A stretch of DNA of 34,313 nucleotides from Deltaproteobacteria bacterium (lineage in GTDB: Bacteria; Desulfobacterota; Desulfuromonadia; Desulfuromonadales; Geopsychrobacteraceae). Under the pieces are notes generated by a model that had not been told where the DNA came from, did not search any database, and saw only the letters and a list, made by a program, of their open reading frames with translations. Each line of letters begins with the position of its first letter. The stretch's first letter is position 1. A program made the translations under genes and the position numbers. Positions 17,801 to 25,319 of the stretch are shown here, one piece after another. The DNA lies in NCBI GenBank assembly GCA_024280335.1, contig JAJRQI010000033.1, positions 1-34,313 of the forward strand. The letters run 5' to 3'.

Positions 17801-19102
17801 ATGATGGATACATTCAAACAAGCATTTTTGCAACTGACTAGCAGCCTGCCTGCTTTTAATCTGTTGCTCGAGCTGATTCGCCGGCAGCAGCTTGAAGCTT
17901 GGTTGGTGGGGGGAGTCGTGCGTGATCTGCTGCGGCAGCGCAGAAGTTCGGATATCGATCTGGCCACGGCTGCTGATCCGACAGCGTTGGCAAAACAATG
18001 GGCCAGGCAAGTCAATGGTCGCTGGTTCTGGCTCGATCCGCAACGCCTGCAAAGCCGGGTATTGCTGGCGAACGATCTGACCGTCGATTTTGCCCCTTTG
18101 CGGGCGAAAACAATCACCGAAGATCAATATCTACGAGACTTCAGTATTAATTCGCTGGCCTTTCCACTACATCAGGATTTCTCCTCAGCGGCACTGCTTG
18201 ATCCCTTGCAGGGTCAGGAGCATCTCCGGCAGAACATCCTGCAGACCTGTTCGAAGCAGAGTTTCATCGATGATCCCTTGCGCATGCTTAAGGGAGTTCG
18301 CCATGCGGTGACTCTTGAGATGCAACTGACGGCCACAACTCTCAGGCAGTTGCAGCAACATGCTGCATTGATCAAAAAGGTGGCTGGTGAGCGAATCCGT
18401 GAAGAGTTGGGCCGTATTCTCTGCGCCGGCAGCTGTTCTTCCGCGATCAAGCTGCTGATCGATACCGGCCTGCTGGCGGCCCTGTTCGGGCCTGCCGGGC
18501 CTGCGTGGAAGAAGTCTGCTGCGCTTAAGGCGCTACAGGCACTTGAGCAACAGATGCGACTGGCTGGATTACAGCCTTCCGCTCAGGTCGATTCAACGCA
18601 GAAGCAGGAACTTTACTCCCAGCGGACACTCTTTCTGCTGGCCAGCCTGCTCAAGTCTTATGCTCCGCAAAATCTGCCCGAGATCTTGCATCAACAACTG
18701 CGTTTAAGCCGACAGCAGCAACGCTTGTTGATTGCCTTGCAGAATGAACCCTCTACCGATTGGTTTTCATTGACGACCGGTTCGATAGATGGCAGACGAC
18801 AGGCCCTGCTGGTTGAGCAACTCGGCTACGCTCCCGACAAACAGCTCCTGTATCTGGCAATCTGCCCGAACATTCTTCACTACCAGCGCGCACTTGAACT
18901 GCGTCAGTCCTTTATTGATCACCAGCAACTTGGCCGGATTCCTGATTTACTTAGTGGTGAACTGATTCGTGACCTGCTGCCAAGACCGGCCGGACAGCAA
19001 ATCGGACTGTGGCAACAGCGGATCAAAGCGGCTGAAATTGCCGGAGAAATCTCTTCAGCGGAACAGGCCGGCAACTTTCTAAAAGAGCAAATTAGCATTT
19101 GA
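17801..19102 (+). CDS. tRNA nucleotidyltransferase / poly(A) polymerase family protein
   Basis: This 433-aa protein has the class II nucleotidyltransferase head: AWLVGGVVRDLLRQRRSSDI then DLATAADP (the GG, R and the DxD pair that holds Mg2+; residues about 33-60), VDFAPLR, YLRDFSINSLAF, the linker FIDDPLRMLKGVRHA, and a helical C-terminal body. It adds CCA, part of CCA, or poly(A) to RNA 3' ends; Geobacter relatives divide these jobs among several paralogues, so the exact activity is open. The three tRNA genes in the window already encode CCA, which suggests repair or another substrate. No ribosome binding site precedes ATG 17801/17804, which follows a terminator T-run directly. The stop TGA lies within the tRNA-Gly -35 box. 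Confidence 0.88.
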   Translation: MMDTFKQAFLQLTSSLPAFNLLLELIRRQQLEAWLVGGVVRDLLRQRRSSDIDLATAADPTALAKQWARQVNGRWFWLDPQRLQSRVLLANDLTVDFAPLRAKTITEDQYLRDFSINSLAFPLHQDFSSAALLDPLQGQEHLRQNILQTCSKQSFIDDPLRMLKGVRHAVTLEMQLTATTLRQLQQHAALIKKVAGERIREELGRILCAGSCSSAIKLLIDTGLLAALFGPAGPAWKKSAALKALQALEQQMRLAGLQPSAQVDSTQKQELYSQRTLFLLASLLKSYAPQNLPEILHQQLRLSRQQQRLLIALQNEPSTDWFSLTTGSIDGRRQALLVEQLGYAPDKQLLYLAICPNILHYQRALELRQSFIDHQQLGRIPDLLSGELIRDLLPRPAGQQIGLWQQRIKAAEIAGEISSAEQAGNFLKEQISI

Positions 19103-19128
19103 CAAAATCTTCGGCACATCATTATACT
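19099..19128 (+). promoter_or_regulatory. tRNA-Gly promoter
   Basis: TTGACA (19099-19104), an 18-bp spacer and TATACT (19123-19128) form a strong sigma-70 promoter ending 13 bp before the tRNA. The -35 box contains the stop codon of the nucleotidyltransferase gene. Confidence 0.85.
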
Positions 19129-19141
19129 GCGCTCCACACAG

Positions 19142-19217
19142 GCGGGAATAACTCAGTTGGTAGAGTATCAGCTTCCCAAGCTGAGAGTCGCGGGTTCGAA
19201 TCCCGTTTCCCGCTCCA
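19142..19217 (+). tRNA. tRNA-Gly (CCC)
   Basis: Acceptor arms GCGGGAA/TTCCCGC, D arm ACTC-AGTTGGTAGA-GAGT, anticodon stem TCAGC/GCTGA with loop TTCCCAA (anticodon CCC), T arm GCGGG-TTCGAAT-CCCGT, discriminator T and encoded CCA (19215-19217). Confidence 0.96.
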
Positions 19218-19225
19218 GGAATTTC

Positions 19226-19257
19226 AAGGACTCAGCAGGTTTTGTTGAGTCCTTTTT
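19226..19257 (+). terminator. Intrinsic terminator after tRNA-Gly
   Basis: AAGGACTCAGCA pairs with TGTTGAGTCCTT (one G-T) around GGTTT, followed by a T-run. Confidence 0.88.
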
Positions 19258-19258
19258 C

Positions 19259-19431
19259 TATTTCCTGGATCCGTGAGTACCCGCTGGCAAATAGCACAAG
19301 TCATTGAATTGCCTAAGCGTCCCCAAAATCACCGCTTAACCTTTGGGTGAAGCTAAGAATTTTTGAAACACTTATTCAATCCAAGCACTTGCACTCTATA
19401 TCCACCGTTTACTCACGGATCCGGGTATTTC
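19259..19431. mobile_element. MITE-like element with 13-bp terminal repeats and a 6-bp target duplication
   Basis: GGATCCGTGAGTA (19267-19279) is exactly inverted as TACTCACGGATCC (19410-19422). The element, about 161 bp, is flanked by direct repeats TATTTC at 19259-19264 and 19426-19431. It carries no gene. Terminal inverted repeats plus a short flanking duplication are what a non-autonomous insertion leaves. It lies between tRNA-Gly and an unknown gene, whose promoter and leader it probably supplies or alters. Confidence 0.65.
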
Positions 19432-19445
19432 TAAGGGGAGGCGGC

Positions 19446-19925
19446 ATGTACATCCTGGAAATTTTTTTTAAACGGCGCAGGTTTACAGAAATCTTTGAAA
19501 ATAGCTGGAAAGCGATTGGAAATAATATCTCTCTGCCGACAGACGCTGGGGATGCTACCGAGCCACAGCTCGAATTATTTTATTTTGTCTCGATTCTTTA
19601 CAGCACGGTCTATCATGCCGCTTTAGCGGCAGGCATGAGCACCAGTTCAGCGCATTATCTGGCCAGAATTCAAGTCAATAAGAGTAAGGTGGACTCTTTT
19701 ATCAGCACTGCCGCCTATGAGATTTTCGCTGCAGCACCTGATGATGAAAAACTCAAGGAATATGCAGGCCATTTGACTGCTTGTTTGCAGCCGATCGTTA
19801 CCGTGACAACGAAAAAAGGTTCGACAATAGATGAGGCTGAATTTATCCCGCAAATGGCAGAACTCCGTCAGCATTTTCAGCAGTGCGGATTTTCTGCCGC
19901 CGATTTATTCGCTGCGGAAAGTTAA
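19446..19925 (+). CDS. Protein of unknown function (159 aa)
   Basis: I do not recognise this protein. ATG 19446 has an excellent ribosome binding site (AGGGGAGG, 19435-19442); an earlier in-frame start would lie inside the repeat element. The product is probably cytoplasmic and largely helical: a basic N-terminus (FFKRRRF), a hydrophobic but broken stretch (LELFYFVSILYSTVYHAALAA, residues about 41-61), and an amphipathic C-terminal half ending in CGFSAADLFAAES. The middle stretch could be a buried helix or a weak membrane segment. It is followed 39 bp later by yacG. Confidence 0.6.
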   Translation: MYILEIFFKRRRFTEIFENSWKAIGNNISLPTDAGDATEPQLELFYFVSILYSTVYHAALAAGMSTSSAHYLARIQVNKSKVDSFISTAAYEIFAAAPDDEKLKEYAGHLTACLQPIVTVTTKKGSTIDEAEFIPQMAELRQHFQQCGFSAADLFAAES

Positions 19926-19964
19926 CAGCCGAAACCGTTTATAATCGCTATAATAGGTAGATAA

Positions 19965-20147
19965 ATGAAGCGAAAAATCAAATGTCCACGTTGTAGGTCA
20001 CTGACTGAATGGGAAGGAAACGATTCTCGCCCGTTCTGTTCTGAAAAATGTCGCCTGGTCGATCTCGGCCAGTGGGCGAACGAAGAATATACCATTGCCG
20101 GCGAAAAAGCACCGCAACATGATCGGGATGCTGAGCTTGAGTATTGA
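19965..20147 (+). CDS. yacG: DNA gyrase inhibitor YacG (zinc-binding)
   Basis: The 60-aa product has the complete YacG zinc site: CPRC near the N-terminus and FCSEKCRLVDLGQWANEEY, giving a C-x2-C / C-x3-C four-cysteine set and the conserved LGxWAxExY segment. In Escherichia coli YacG binds GyrB and inhibits gyrase. The acidic C-terminal tail is normal for the family. Confidence 0.92.
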   Translation: MKRKIKCPRCRSLTEWEGNDSRPFCSEKCRLVDLGQWANEEYTIAGEKAPQHDRDAELEY

Positions 20148-20172
20148 TCCCGAATCAATACAGGGAGATTTC

Positions 20173-20544
20173 ATGTACCATTTAACGATTCACACCCATT
20201 TCGCTGCTGCGCACAATCTGCTTAATTATCATGGTGATTGCGAGAATCTGCATGGGCATAATTGGAAGGTTGAAGTGACGGTAGCAACCGAGACCATCGA
20301 TGATGCCGGCTTGGGGATCGATTTTAAAATTCTCAAAAAACGCACCAACAAGATCATCGATTTTCTCGACCACAAATACCTCAATGACCTGGCGCCTTTT
20401 AAGGATCTCAGCACTTCATCGGAGCGGATTTCCAAGTATATCTTTGATCAATTGTCCGAAGATCTGAAGGACACCAACGTTGTTGTTGAGCGGATCACTG
20501 TCTGGGAATCGGATAATGCCTGTGCCAGCTACACCGCAAGTTGA
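20173..20544 (+). CDS. queD: 6-carboxytetrahydropterin synthase QueD
   Basis: This 123-aa enzyme converts dihydroneopterin triphosphate to 6-carboxytetrahydropterin, an early step to preQ0/queuosine. The zinc ligands are in HTHFAAAHNL and HGHNW, with the catalytic Asp/His region in FLDHKYLND and the terminal Glu in TVWES. ATG 20173 has GGGAG 6 bp upstream. It overlaps queE by 29 bp, so the two are one operon. Confidence 0.94.
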   Translation: MYHLTIHTHFAAAHNLLNYHGDCENLHGHNWKVEVTVATETIDDAGLGIDFKILKKRTNKIIDFLDHKYLNDLAPFKDLSTSSERISKYIFDQLSEDLKDTNVVVERITVWESDNACASYTAS

Positions 20545-21277
20545 AGCCTCGCTGATTGAAGCTTTTTCCTCTGTGCAAGGGGAGGGAACACTGGTCGGCT
20601 GCCGACAGATCTTTTTGCGCCTGCCGGGCTGCAATCTCGATTGTCGGTACTGCGACACTCCTTTCGCCGCCACCAGCAGTTGCCTGCTCGAAGATCCGCC
20701 CGGTTCAAATGAGATGCTGCGGTTGGAGAATCCGGTAAAACTGGAGGTGCTGACCACGATATTTCGCCGCTGGTACCTTGAGGCTCCAGGAGCCCATCAT
20801 TCGTTCAGTATAACCGGCGGCGAACCCTTGTTGCATGTCGACCTGCTGTGTGATTGGTTGCCGGAGTTGCGACAGATGTTGCCGATCTATCTTGAAACCA
20901 ACGGCACCCTCCCGGATCCCCTGGAGCGGCTGTTGCCAGATCTCGACTGGGTCGCGATGGATATCAAGCTGGAGTCACAAACCGGCCTGCTGACCGACTG
21001 GGAGCTGCACCGCCGCTTTCTACAGTTGGCCAACCGCACCGACTGTTTTGTCAAAATGGTGGTCGGTGAAGAGACCCCGGCGCTGGAACTGCAACTTGCC
21101 GCTGAGTTGGTGACAAGTGTTTCCGCTACTATCCCGTTAATTCTGCAGCCGGTGACTGTCGACGGCCGGGTCGGTGTTTCAACCAGCCGGTTGCTGGAGA
21201 TGCAGCGGTTGATCTCCGGCACCCACTCTAATGTTAGAATCATTCCGCAAACCCATATATTCCTTGGGGTTCTGTAG
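20516..21277 (+). CDS. queE: 7-carboxy-7-deazaguanine synthase QueE (radical SAM)
   Basis: This 253-aa radical SAM enzyme makes the 7-deazaguanine ring from QueD's product. It has the N-terminal SSVQGEGTLVG, the cluster motif CNLDCRYCDTP (C-x3-C-x2-C, four iron-four sulfur), SITGGEPLLH for SAM binding, LETNGTLP and MDIKLE. I chose ATG 20516, which lies inside the end of queD. The stop is TAG 21275-21277. queC and folE-type genes of the pathway are not in the window. Confidence 0.94.
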   Translation: MPVPATPQVEASLIEAFSSVQGEGTLVGCRQIFLRLPGCNLDCRYCDTPFAATSSCLLEDPPGSNEMLRLENPVKLEVLTTIFRRWYLEAPGAHHSFSITGGEPLLHVDLLCDWLPELRQMLPIYLETNGTLPDPLERLLPDLDWVAMDIKLESQTGLLTDWELHRRFLQLANRTDCFVKMVVGEETPALELQLAAELVTSVSATIPLILQPVTVDGRVGVSTSRLLEMQRLISGTHSNVRIIPQTHIFLGVL

Positions 21278-21318
21278 CCTTCTGAAGGTTGTACCTAAAC
21301 TGTTTCACGCGAGGGTTT

Positions 21319-22038
21319 ATGCTGATCGCCGAAATGACGATGGATGAATTTTCAGCCGGACTAAAGAAATCCCAGACCGTACTGATCCCTTTCGGTTCGA
21401 CCGAAGAGCACGGCAGTCATCTGCCGCTGGATACCGATACCCTGCATGCTAGCGAGGTCGGTCGCAGGCTGGCCGAGGTGCGCGATATATTCATCGCACC
21501 GCCGATCCATTATGGTGTCTGTCGCTCAACGGCCGATCATCCCGGCACTCTCAGCATCAGCACCGAAACCTTGAAGGCGCTGGCGATCGATGTCGTTGCC
21601 GCACTCTACCGACAGGGCTTGCGTAATTTCATCCTGCTCAGCGGTCATGCCGGAGGCACGCACATGGCCGCTCTTACCGATGCCGGTGAAAAACTGTTGC
21701 AGTAGTTTGCTGATTTGAAAATTGCCGTATTGACTGAATTCATGCTGGTGACGAAGTGCGGACAACATCTGATTGAAACTGAAGGAGATTCTCATGCCGG
21801 AGAGATCGAAACCTCACGGATTCTCCATTCACATCCATCCCTGGTGAAAGGCACGGCTCCGCGCGAGTTTCCGGCATTTCCAAGTGGAATTCTGGTGCGT
21901 GACAAACAGAAATTCTGGCCGGGCGGGGTCTGGGGAGATCCGACCAAGGCGACTGCCGAAAAGGGTGCGGAACTTGAGGGGCTGGTGGTTGCTGCGTTGT
22001 CCGAATTGGCGGATCAGTTGGAGAATTGGGAGGAATGA
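21319..22038 (+). CDS. Creatininase-family amidohydrolase interrupted by an in-frame amber codon
   Basis: The N-terminal part has the family metal-binding signature IPFGSTEEHGSHLPLDTDT and ILLSGHAGGTHM. The frame meets TAG at 21703-21705 (codon 129) directly after GEKLLQ. The same frame continues with FADLKIAVLTEF, then EGDSHAGEIETSR (the family's second metal-binding segment) and GVWGDPTKAT, to TGA 22036-22038. Read through, the protein has about 239 aa, a normal length. A CAG (Gln) to TAG change fits well. GAGGG precedes ATG 21319. Family members cleave cyclic or linear amides, including a deformylase acting on a pterin/flavin-precursor pyrimidine. The position behind queD-queE may point to a GTP-derived substrate (inference). 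Confidence 0.88.
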
Positions 22039-22040
22039 TG

Positions 22041-22098
22041 TAGAGGCAGACCTATGTGTCTGCCCTTTTCAGGGCGCATACATAGGTGCGCCCCTACA
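22041..22098. repeat. Palindromic repeat, possible bidirectional terminator
   Basis: Two adjacent imperfect hairpins (GGCAGACC...TGTCTGCCC and GGGCGCATACATAGGTGCGCCC) lie between the stop codons of two converging genes. The sequence type, with CCTATGTG and CATAGGTG cores, looks like a dispersed intergenic repeat. Confidence 0.65.
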
Positions 22099-22106
22099 GT
22101 TGCCGA

Positions 22107-22595
22107 TCAATCCTCGGAAAACTTTTTCTTCAACTCTTCCATCACCAGCGGCGGTACGAACTTACCGACCTCGCCGCCGAGTCTGCCGACCTCTTTGACG
22201 ATTGAGGAACTCAGATAAGCGCATTCGGGGGAGGTCATCATAAACAGGGTTTCGACCTGTTCGCAGACCGTGTGGTTCATCTGTGCCAACTGGAATTCAA
22301 ATTCAAAATCGGTCACTGCCCGTAAGCCACGCAGAATGACCCGTGCTCCCTTTGAAACGACATAATTGACCAGCAGCCCATCGAAGGTTTCAACCTGAAT
22401 GCGGGGGTTGTCTTCGACCAGCCGGGCGATCATGTCGACCCGCTCGGCAACGGAAAACAGACTGTTTTTCTCTGAATTGAGAGCGACGGCAACGATGACA
22501 GTGTCGAAAATTTCCAGTCCCCGCAGAAGAATATCCATGTGGCCGTTGGTAAAGGGATCAAACGAGCCGGGGTAGATAGCTATATGTCGATTCAT
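22107..22595 (-). CDS. coaD: Phosphopantetheine adenylyltransferase (CoA biosynthesis)
   Basis: The 162-aa enzyme transfers AMP to 4'-phosphopantetheine, the next-to-last step of CoA synthesis. It has the nucleotidyltransferase motif YPGSFDPFTNGHMDI, the substrate segment LLVNYVVSKGARVILRGLRA, and the late motif YLSSSIVKEVGRLGG. Its length is exactly typical. It overlaps rsmD by 4 bp, a common pairing in bacteria. Confidence 0.97.
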   Translation of the reverse strand: MNRHIAIYPGSFDPFTNGHMDILLRGLEIFDTVIVAVALNSEKNSLFSVAERVDMIARLVEDNPRIQVETFDGLLVNYVVSKGARVILRGLRAVTDFEFEFQLAQMNHTVCEQVETLFMMTSPECAYLSSSIVKEVGRLGGEVGKFVPPLVMEELKKKFSED

Positions 22596-23179
22596 TTCAG
22601 TCCTCGTTCGGATTGCCTGTCGGGATCGGTCCGGCGGTAAAAATGGATCATCGTAGAGCCGTATTTACGACTCTCGATTAATTTTAACTTGCCGCTGTCT
22701 GTCAAAATTTCACCAGCGGCCGACTCGGCACAGATTATCCCATCATCGGCAAGCAGTTGCAAGTGTTCAATCTTTTCCAGTGCTTGCGGTATTAATCCTT
22801 GATTATAAGGAGGGTCGAGCAGGATCAGGTCGAAGGGGCCGTCCTTTGTCAGGCGAGGCAGGGCGGTCAAAGCATCGCCGCGGACAACGCGAGCAGTGCT
22901 TTCGACTTTACAGCATCTAATGTTCTCTTCGATCACCTTGATCGCCTGCGCGCTCACATCGACCAGAATAGCGGATGCGGCCCCGCGACTAAGTGCTTCC
23001 AGCGACTGGGCTCCGCTGCCGGCGAACAGTTCCAGAACCTTGATGCCGGAGAAGGAACCGAGACGACTGTTGAGAATGCTGAACAGCGCTTCACGGACTC
23101 GATCCGGTGTCGGTCGAATCCCTTCGCCTGAAAACGGGGTTAATTTACGTCCGCGTGCTGTGCCGCTGATGATACGCAT
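22592..23179 (-). CDS. rsmD: 16S rRNA (guanine-966-N2)-methyltransferase RsmD
   Basis: The 195-aa protein has the RsmD start MRIISGTARGRKL, the RPTPDRVREALFSIL segment, SAM-binding VLELFAGSGAQSLEALSRGA, and the catalytic LLDPPYNQG. It methylates G966 of 16S rRNA in the small subunit. AGAGGAC lies upstream of the start. It is the first gene of the rsmD-coaD pair. Confidence 0.96.
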   Translation of the reverse strand: MRIISGTARGRKLTPFSGEGIRPTPDRVREALFSILNSRLGSFSGIKVLELFAGSGAQSLEALSRGAASAILVDVSAQAIKVIEENIRCCKVESTARVVRGDALTALPRLTKDGPFDLILLDPPYNQGLIPQALEKIEHLQLLADDGIICAESAAGEILTDSGKLKLIESRKYGSTMIHFYRRTDPDRQSERGLK

Positions 23180-23200
23180 GATAGTATGTCCTCTGTTTGT

Positions 23201-23336
23201 AACTTTTCAGTGCCTCGGAAATGGCCTCGCGCTGCCCATTCCAAGGGACGCATGAACCCATCCCTGGGGCTTGCTGCCGCCATCCTGGCGCCAGACACCC
23301 TTGGAATGGACATCCCGAGGCCATCTGGCTGAAGTT
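23201..23336. repeat. 136-bp inverted-repeat element upstream of rsmD
   Basis: ATGGCCTCG (23221-23229) and CCATTCCAAGGG (23236-23247) are exactly inverted at 23298-23324, with only the 6 bases between them differing. Outer ends AACTT...CAG / CTG...AAGTT extend the stem. The loop contains the palindrome CTGGCGCCAG (23285-23294). The stretch 23180-23494 holds no gene; this element fills nearly half of it. Confidence 0.85.
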
Positions 23337-23494
23337 GCCTCTGTTTTTTTCTTGAACCTTGCTATCCAGGATTGCCAGTTTGCACACTGTGCCGAACTCA
23401 GAGCTGTAGTACAAGAACTTATCTCGCTGTGACATTATTTGACGCAAGCATCCGCTAGACTGTCACTATTCAATTCTTGCTAAGGGAGTCACCT

Positions 23495-24628
23495 ATGCGT
23501 CGGAACGGATTGGCCGGTTACGCTGCGACCAGTGACCAGAGTCGTGGTCGGGCTCACGAAGAGCCGCATAAAGATAACCGTTTGGTCTACGAGCGGGATC
23601 GGGACCGGATCATTCATTGCGCGGCTTTTCGGCGGCTGGAATACAAGACACAGGTGTTCGTCAATCATGAAGGGGATTATTACCGCACCCGCTTGACTCA
23701 TTCACTGGAGGTCGCCCAGATTGCCCGCGGCATTGCCCGCAATCTTCGTTTGAACGAGGATCTGATCGAGGCGCTGTCGCTCTCTCACGATCTCGGCCAT
23801 ACCCCCTTCGGTCATACCGGAGAGGAGGTTTTGAATCGCCTGATGCATGATCATGGCGGTTTCGAGCATAATCGACAGTCGTTGCGAATCGTCGAAAAGC
23901 TGGAGCATCGTTATCCCGGGTTTGACGGTCTGAATCTCAGCTGGGAAACCCGGGAAGGGATCATCAAGCATTCCTCCGATTATGATAGTGCCGGCAGTGA
24001 TGCGATTGATGATTTTGCGCCGCAATTGCGCGCGACGCTGGAAGCGCAGATTATCGATCTGGCTGATGAAATTGCTTACAATAATCACGATATCGATGAT
24101 GGATTAAAGGCTGGCTACATCAAACTTGCCGACCTGTCGCAGGTGGAGCTTTGGCAACAGACCTGGCTGAAAATCAGCAGCAAGTTCCCCGGCCTGGACG
24201 AAAGGCGACAGATTTTACAGACGATCAGCCATTTGATCGGTGCCCTGATCCGTGATCTGGTCAGTACCACGACGGGCAAACTTAAGCAGTACAACATCCG
24301 ATCGCTTGAAGATGTCCGTCGGCAACCGCTGAACCTGGCCTGTTTCAGCCCGCAGATGCAGGCTTTGAATCGTGATTTAAAAAAGTTTCTCTTCGTCAAA
24401 CTGTACAAGCATTACAAGGTTGAGCGAATGCGAGTCAAGGCAGAGCGTTTTTTGACCTTGTTGTTTGAGAATTACAGCGAAAATCCTTCGTTGCTGCCGG
24501 AAAAATATCAGCTGCGTTTTGACGAATTCGGCATTGAGCGGGTCATTTGCGATTATATTGCCAGTATGACCGACCGCTACGCACAGGATGAATATAAGCG
24601 GCTTTACGAGCCGTTTGAACGGGCGTAA
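23495..24628 (+). CDS. dgt: Deoxyguanosinetriphosphate triphosphohydrolase-like HD-domain dNTPase
   Basis: The 377-aa protein has the metal-binding HD signature split as expected: RLTHSLEVAQIARGIAR, LSHDLGHTPFGHTGEE, and the later Asp in DLADEIAYNNHDIDDGL. N-terminal RDRIIHCAAFRRLEYKTQVF is the family's nucleotide-contact segment. It hydrolyses dNTPs to nucleoside and tripolyphosphate and so adjusts the DNA precursor pool. AAGGGAG lies 6 bp before ATG 23495. The greB gene follows 44 bp later. Confidence 0.93.
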   Translation: MRRNGLAGYAATSDQSRGRAHEEPHKDNRLVYERDRDRIIHCAAFRRLEYKTQVFVNHEGDYYRTRLTHSLEVAQIARGIARNLRLNEDLIEALSLSHDLGHTPFGHTGEEVLNRLMHDHGGFEHNRQSLRIVEKLEHRYPGFDGLNLSWETREGIIKHSSDYDSAGSDAIDDFAPQLRATLEAQIIDLADEIAYNNHDIDDGLKAGYIKLADLSQVELWQQTWLKISSKFPGLDERRQILQTISHLIGALIRDLVSTTTGKLKQYNIRSLEDVRRQPLNLACFSPQMQALNRDLKKFLFVKLYKHYKVERMRVKAERFLTLLFENYSENPSLLPEKYQLRFDEFGIERVICDYIASMTDRYAQDEYKRLYEPFERA

Positions 24629-24672
24629 TAGTTAACGACCTCCCCAAAAGTCGGCAGAGAAGGTTTGAGGCG

Positions 24673-25170
24673 ATGGCGGACAAAAAACAAATTTACATGA
24701 CTCCCGGCTGTGCCGAGCGTTTTAAAATTGAGTTGAAAGATCTGCTCTACAAGCAGCGGCCCGCAATGGTCGAAACGGTGGCCTGGGCTGCCTCAAACGG
24801 CGACCGCTCGGAAAACGCCGATTATCACTACGGAAAACGCAAGCTGCGGCAGATTGACGGCCGCATCCGTTTTATCCAGAAACGCCTGGAACATGCCGAG
24901 ATCGTCGATCCGTTGCAGCAGAAACAACGGGCCGGCGACCGGGTTCTGTTCGGTTGCACGGTCAGGGTGGAAAATGAAGCCGGAGAAGAGAAAACCTACA
25001 GCATTGTCGGTGTCGACGAGATCGATCTGCCGAAAGGGCGTATCAGTTGGGTCGCGCCGATCAGCAAGGCATTGCTCGGTGCTGCAGAGGGTGATTCAGT
25101 GAGTTTCAGAACGCCGGGTGGAGTTGAACTGCTGGAGATTGTTCAGGTTGAATATCTGCCGATTGATTGA
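24673..25170 (+). CDS. greB: Transcription elongation factor GreB
   Basis: The 165-aa protein has the GreA/GreB N-terminal coiled coil with the acidic tip GDRSENADYHYGKRKLRQID and the GreB-type RIRFIQKRLEHAEIVDP. The C-terminal FKBP-like domain follows (VRVENEAGEEKTYSIVGVDE, ISWVAPISKALLG). It enters the RNA polymerase secondary channel and stimulates cleavage of backtracked RNA. The basic patch and HYGK spelling favour GreB over GreA. Confidence 0.92.
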   Translation: MADKKQIYMTPGCAERFKIELKDLLYKQRPAMVETVAWAASNGDRSENADYHYGKRKLRQIDGRIRFIQKRLEHAEIVDPLQQKQRAGDRVLFGCTVRVENEAGEEKTYSIVGVDEIDLPKGRISWVAPISKALLGAAEGDSVSFRTPGGVELLEIVQVEYLPID

Positions 25171-25319
25171 TTGTTTTGCGGTTTACTTGCCTGTCTCCAT
25201 TCGGTATTTTCTTAAGAATGATTGTAACTGTTCAGCGCGAGGTCATTACCGAGGTGCTGAAGTTACGAATGATTTTTGTAGCTGACAATATGTTGAATTT
25301 TTAAGGAAGGGCCTGTGTC

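Noticed and set aside
16387-18117. A 576-codon open frame on the minus strand opposite the aminotransferase and nucleotidyltransferase genes
   Set aside because: It has no recognisable domain, is rich in Arg, Gln, Leu and Cys as antisense frames are, and two well-supported genes and a terminator lie opposite it. It reflects the codon bias of the plus-strand genes.
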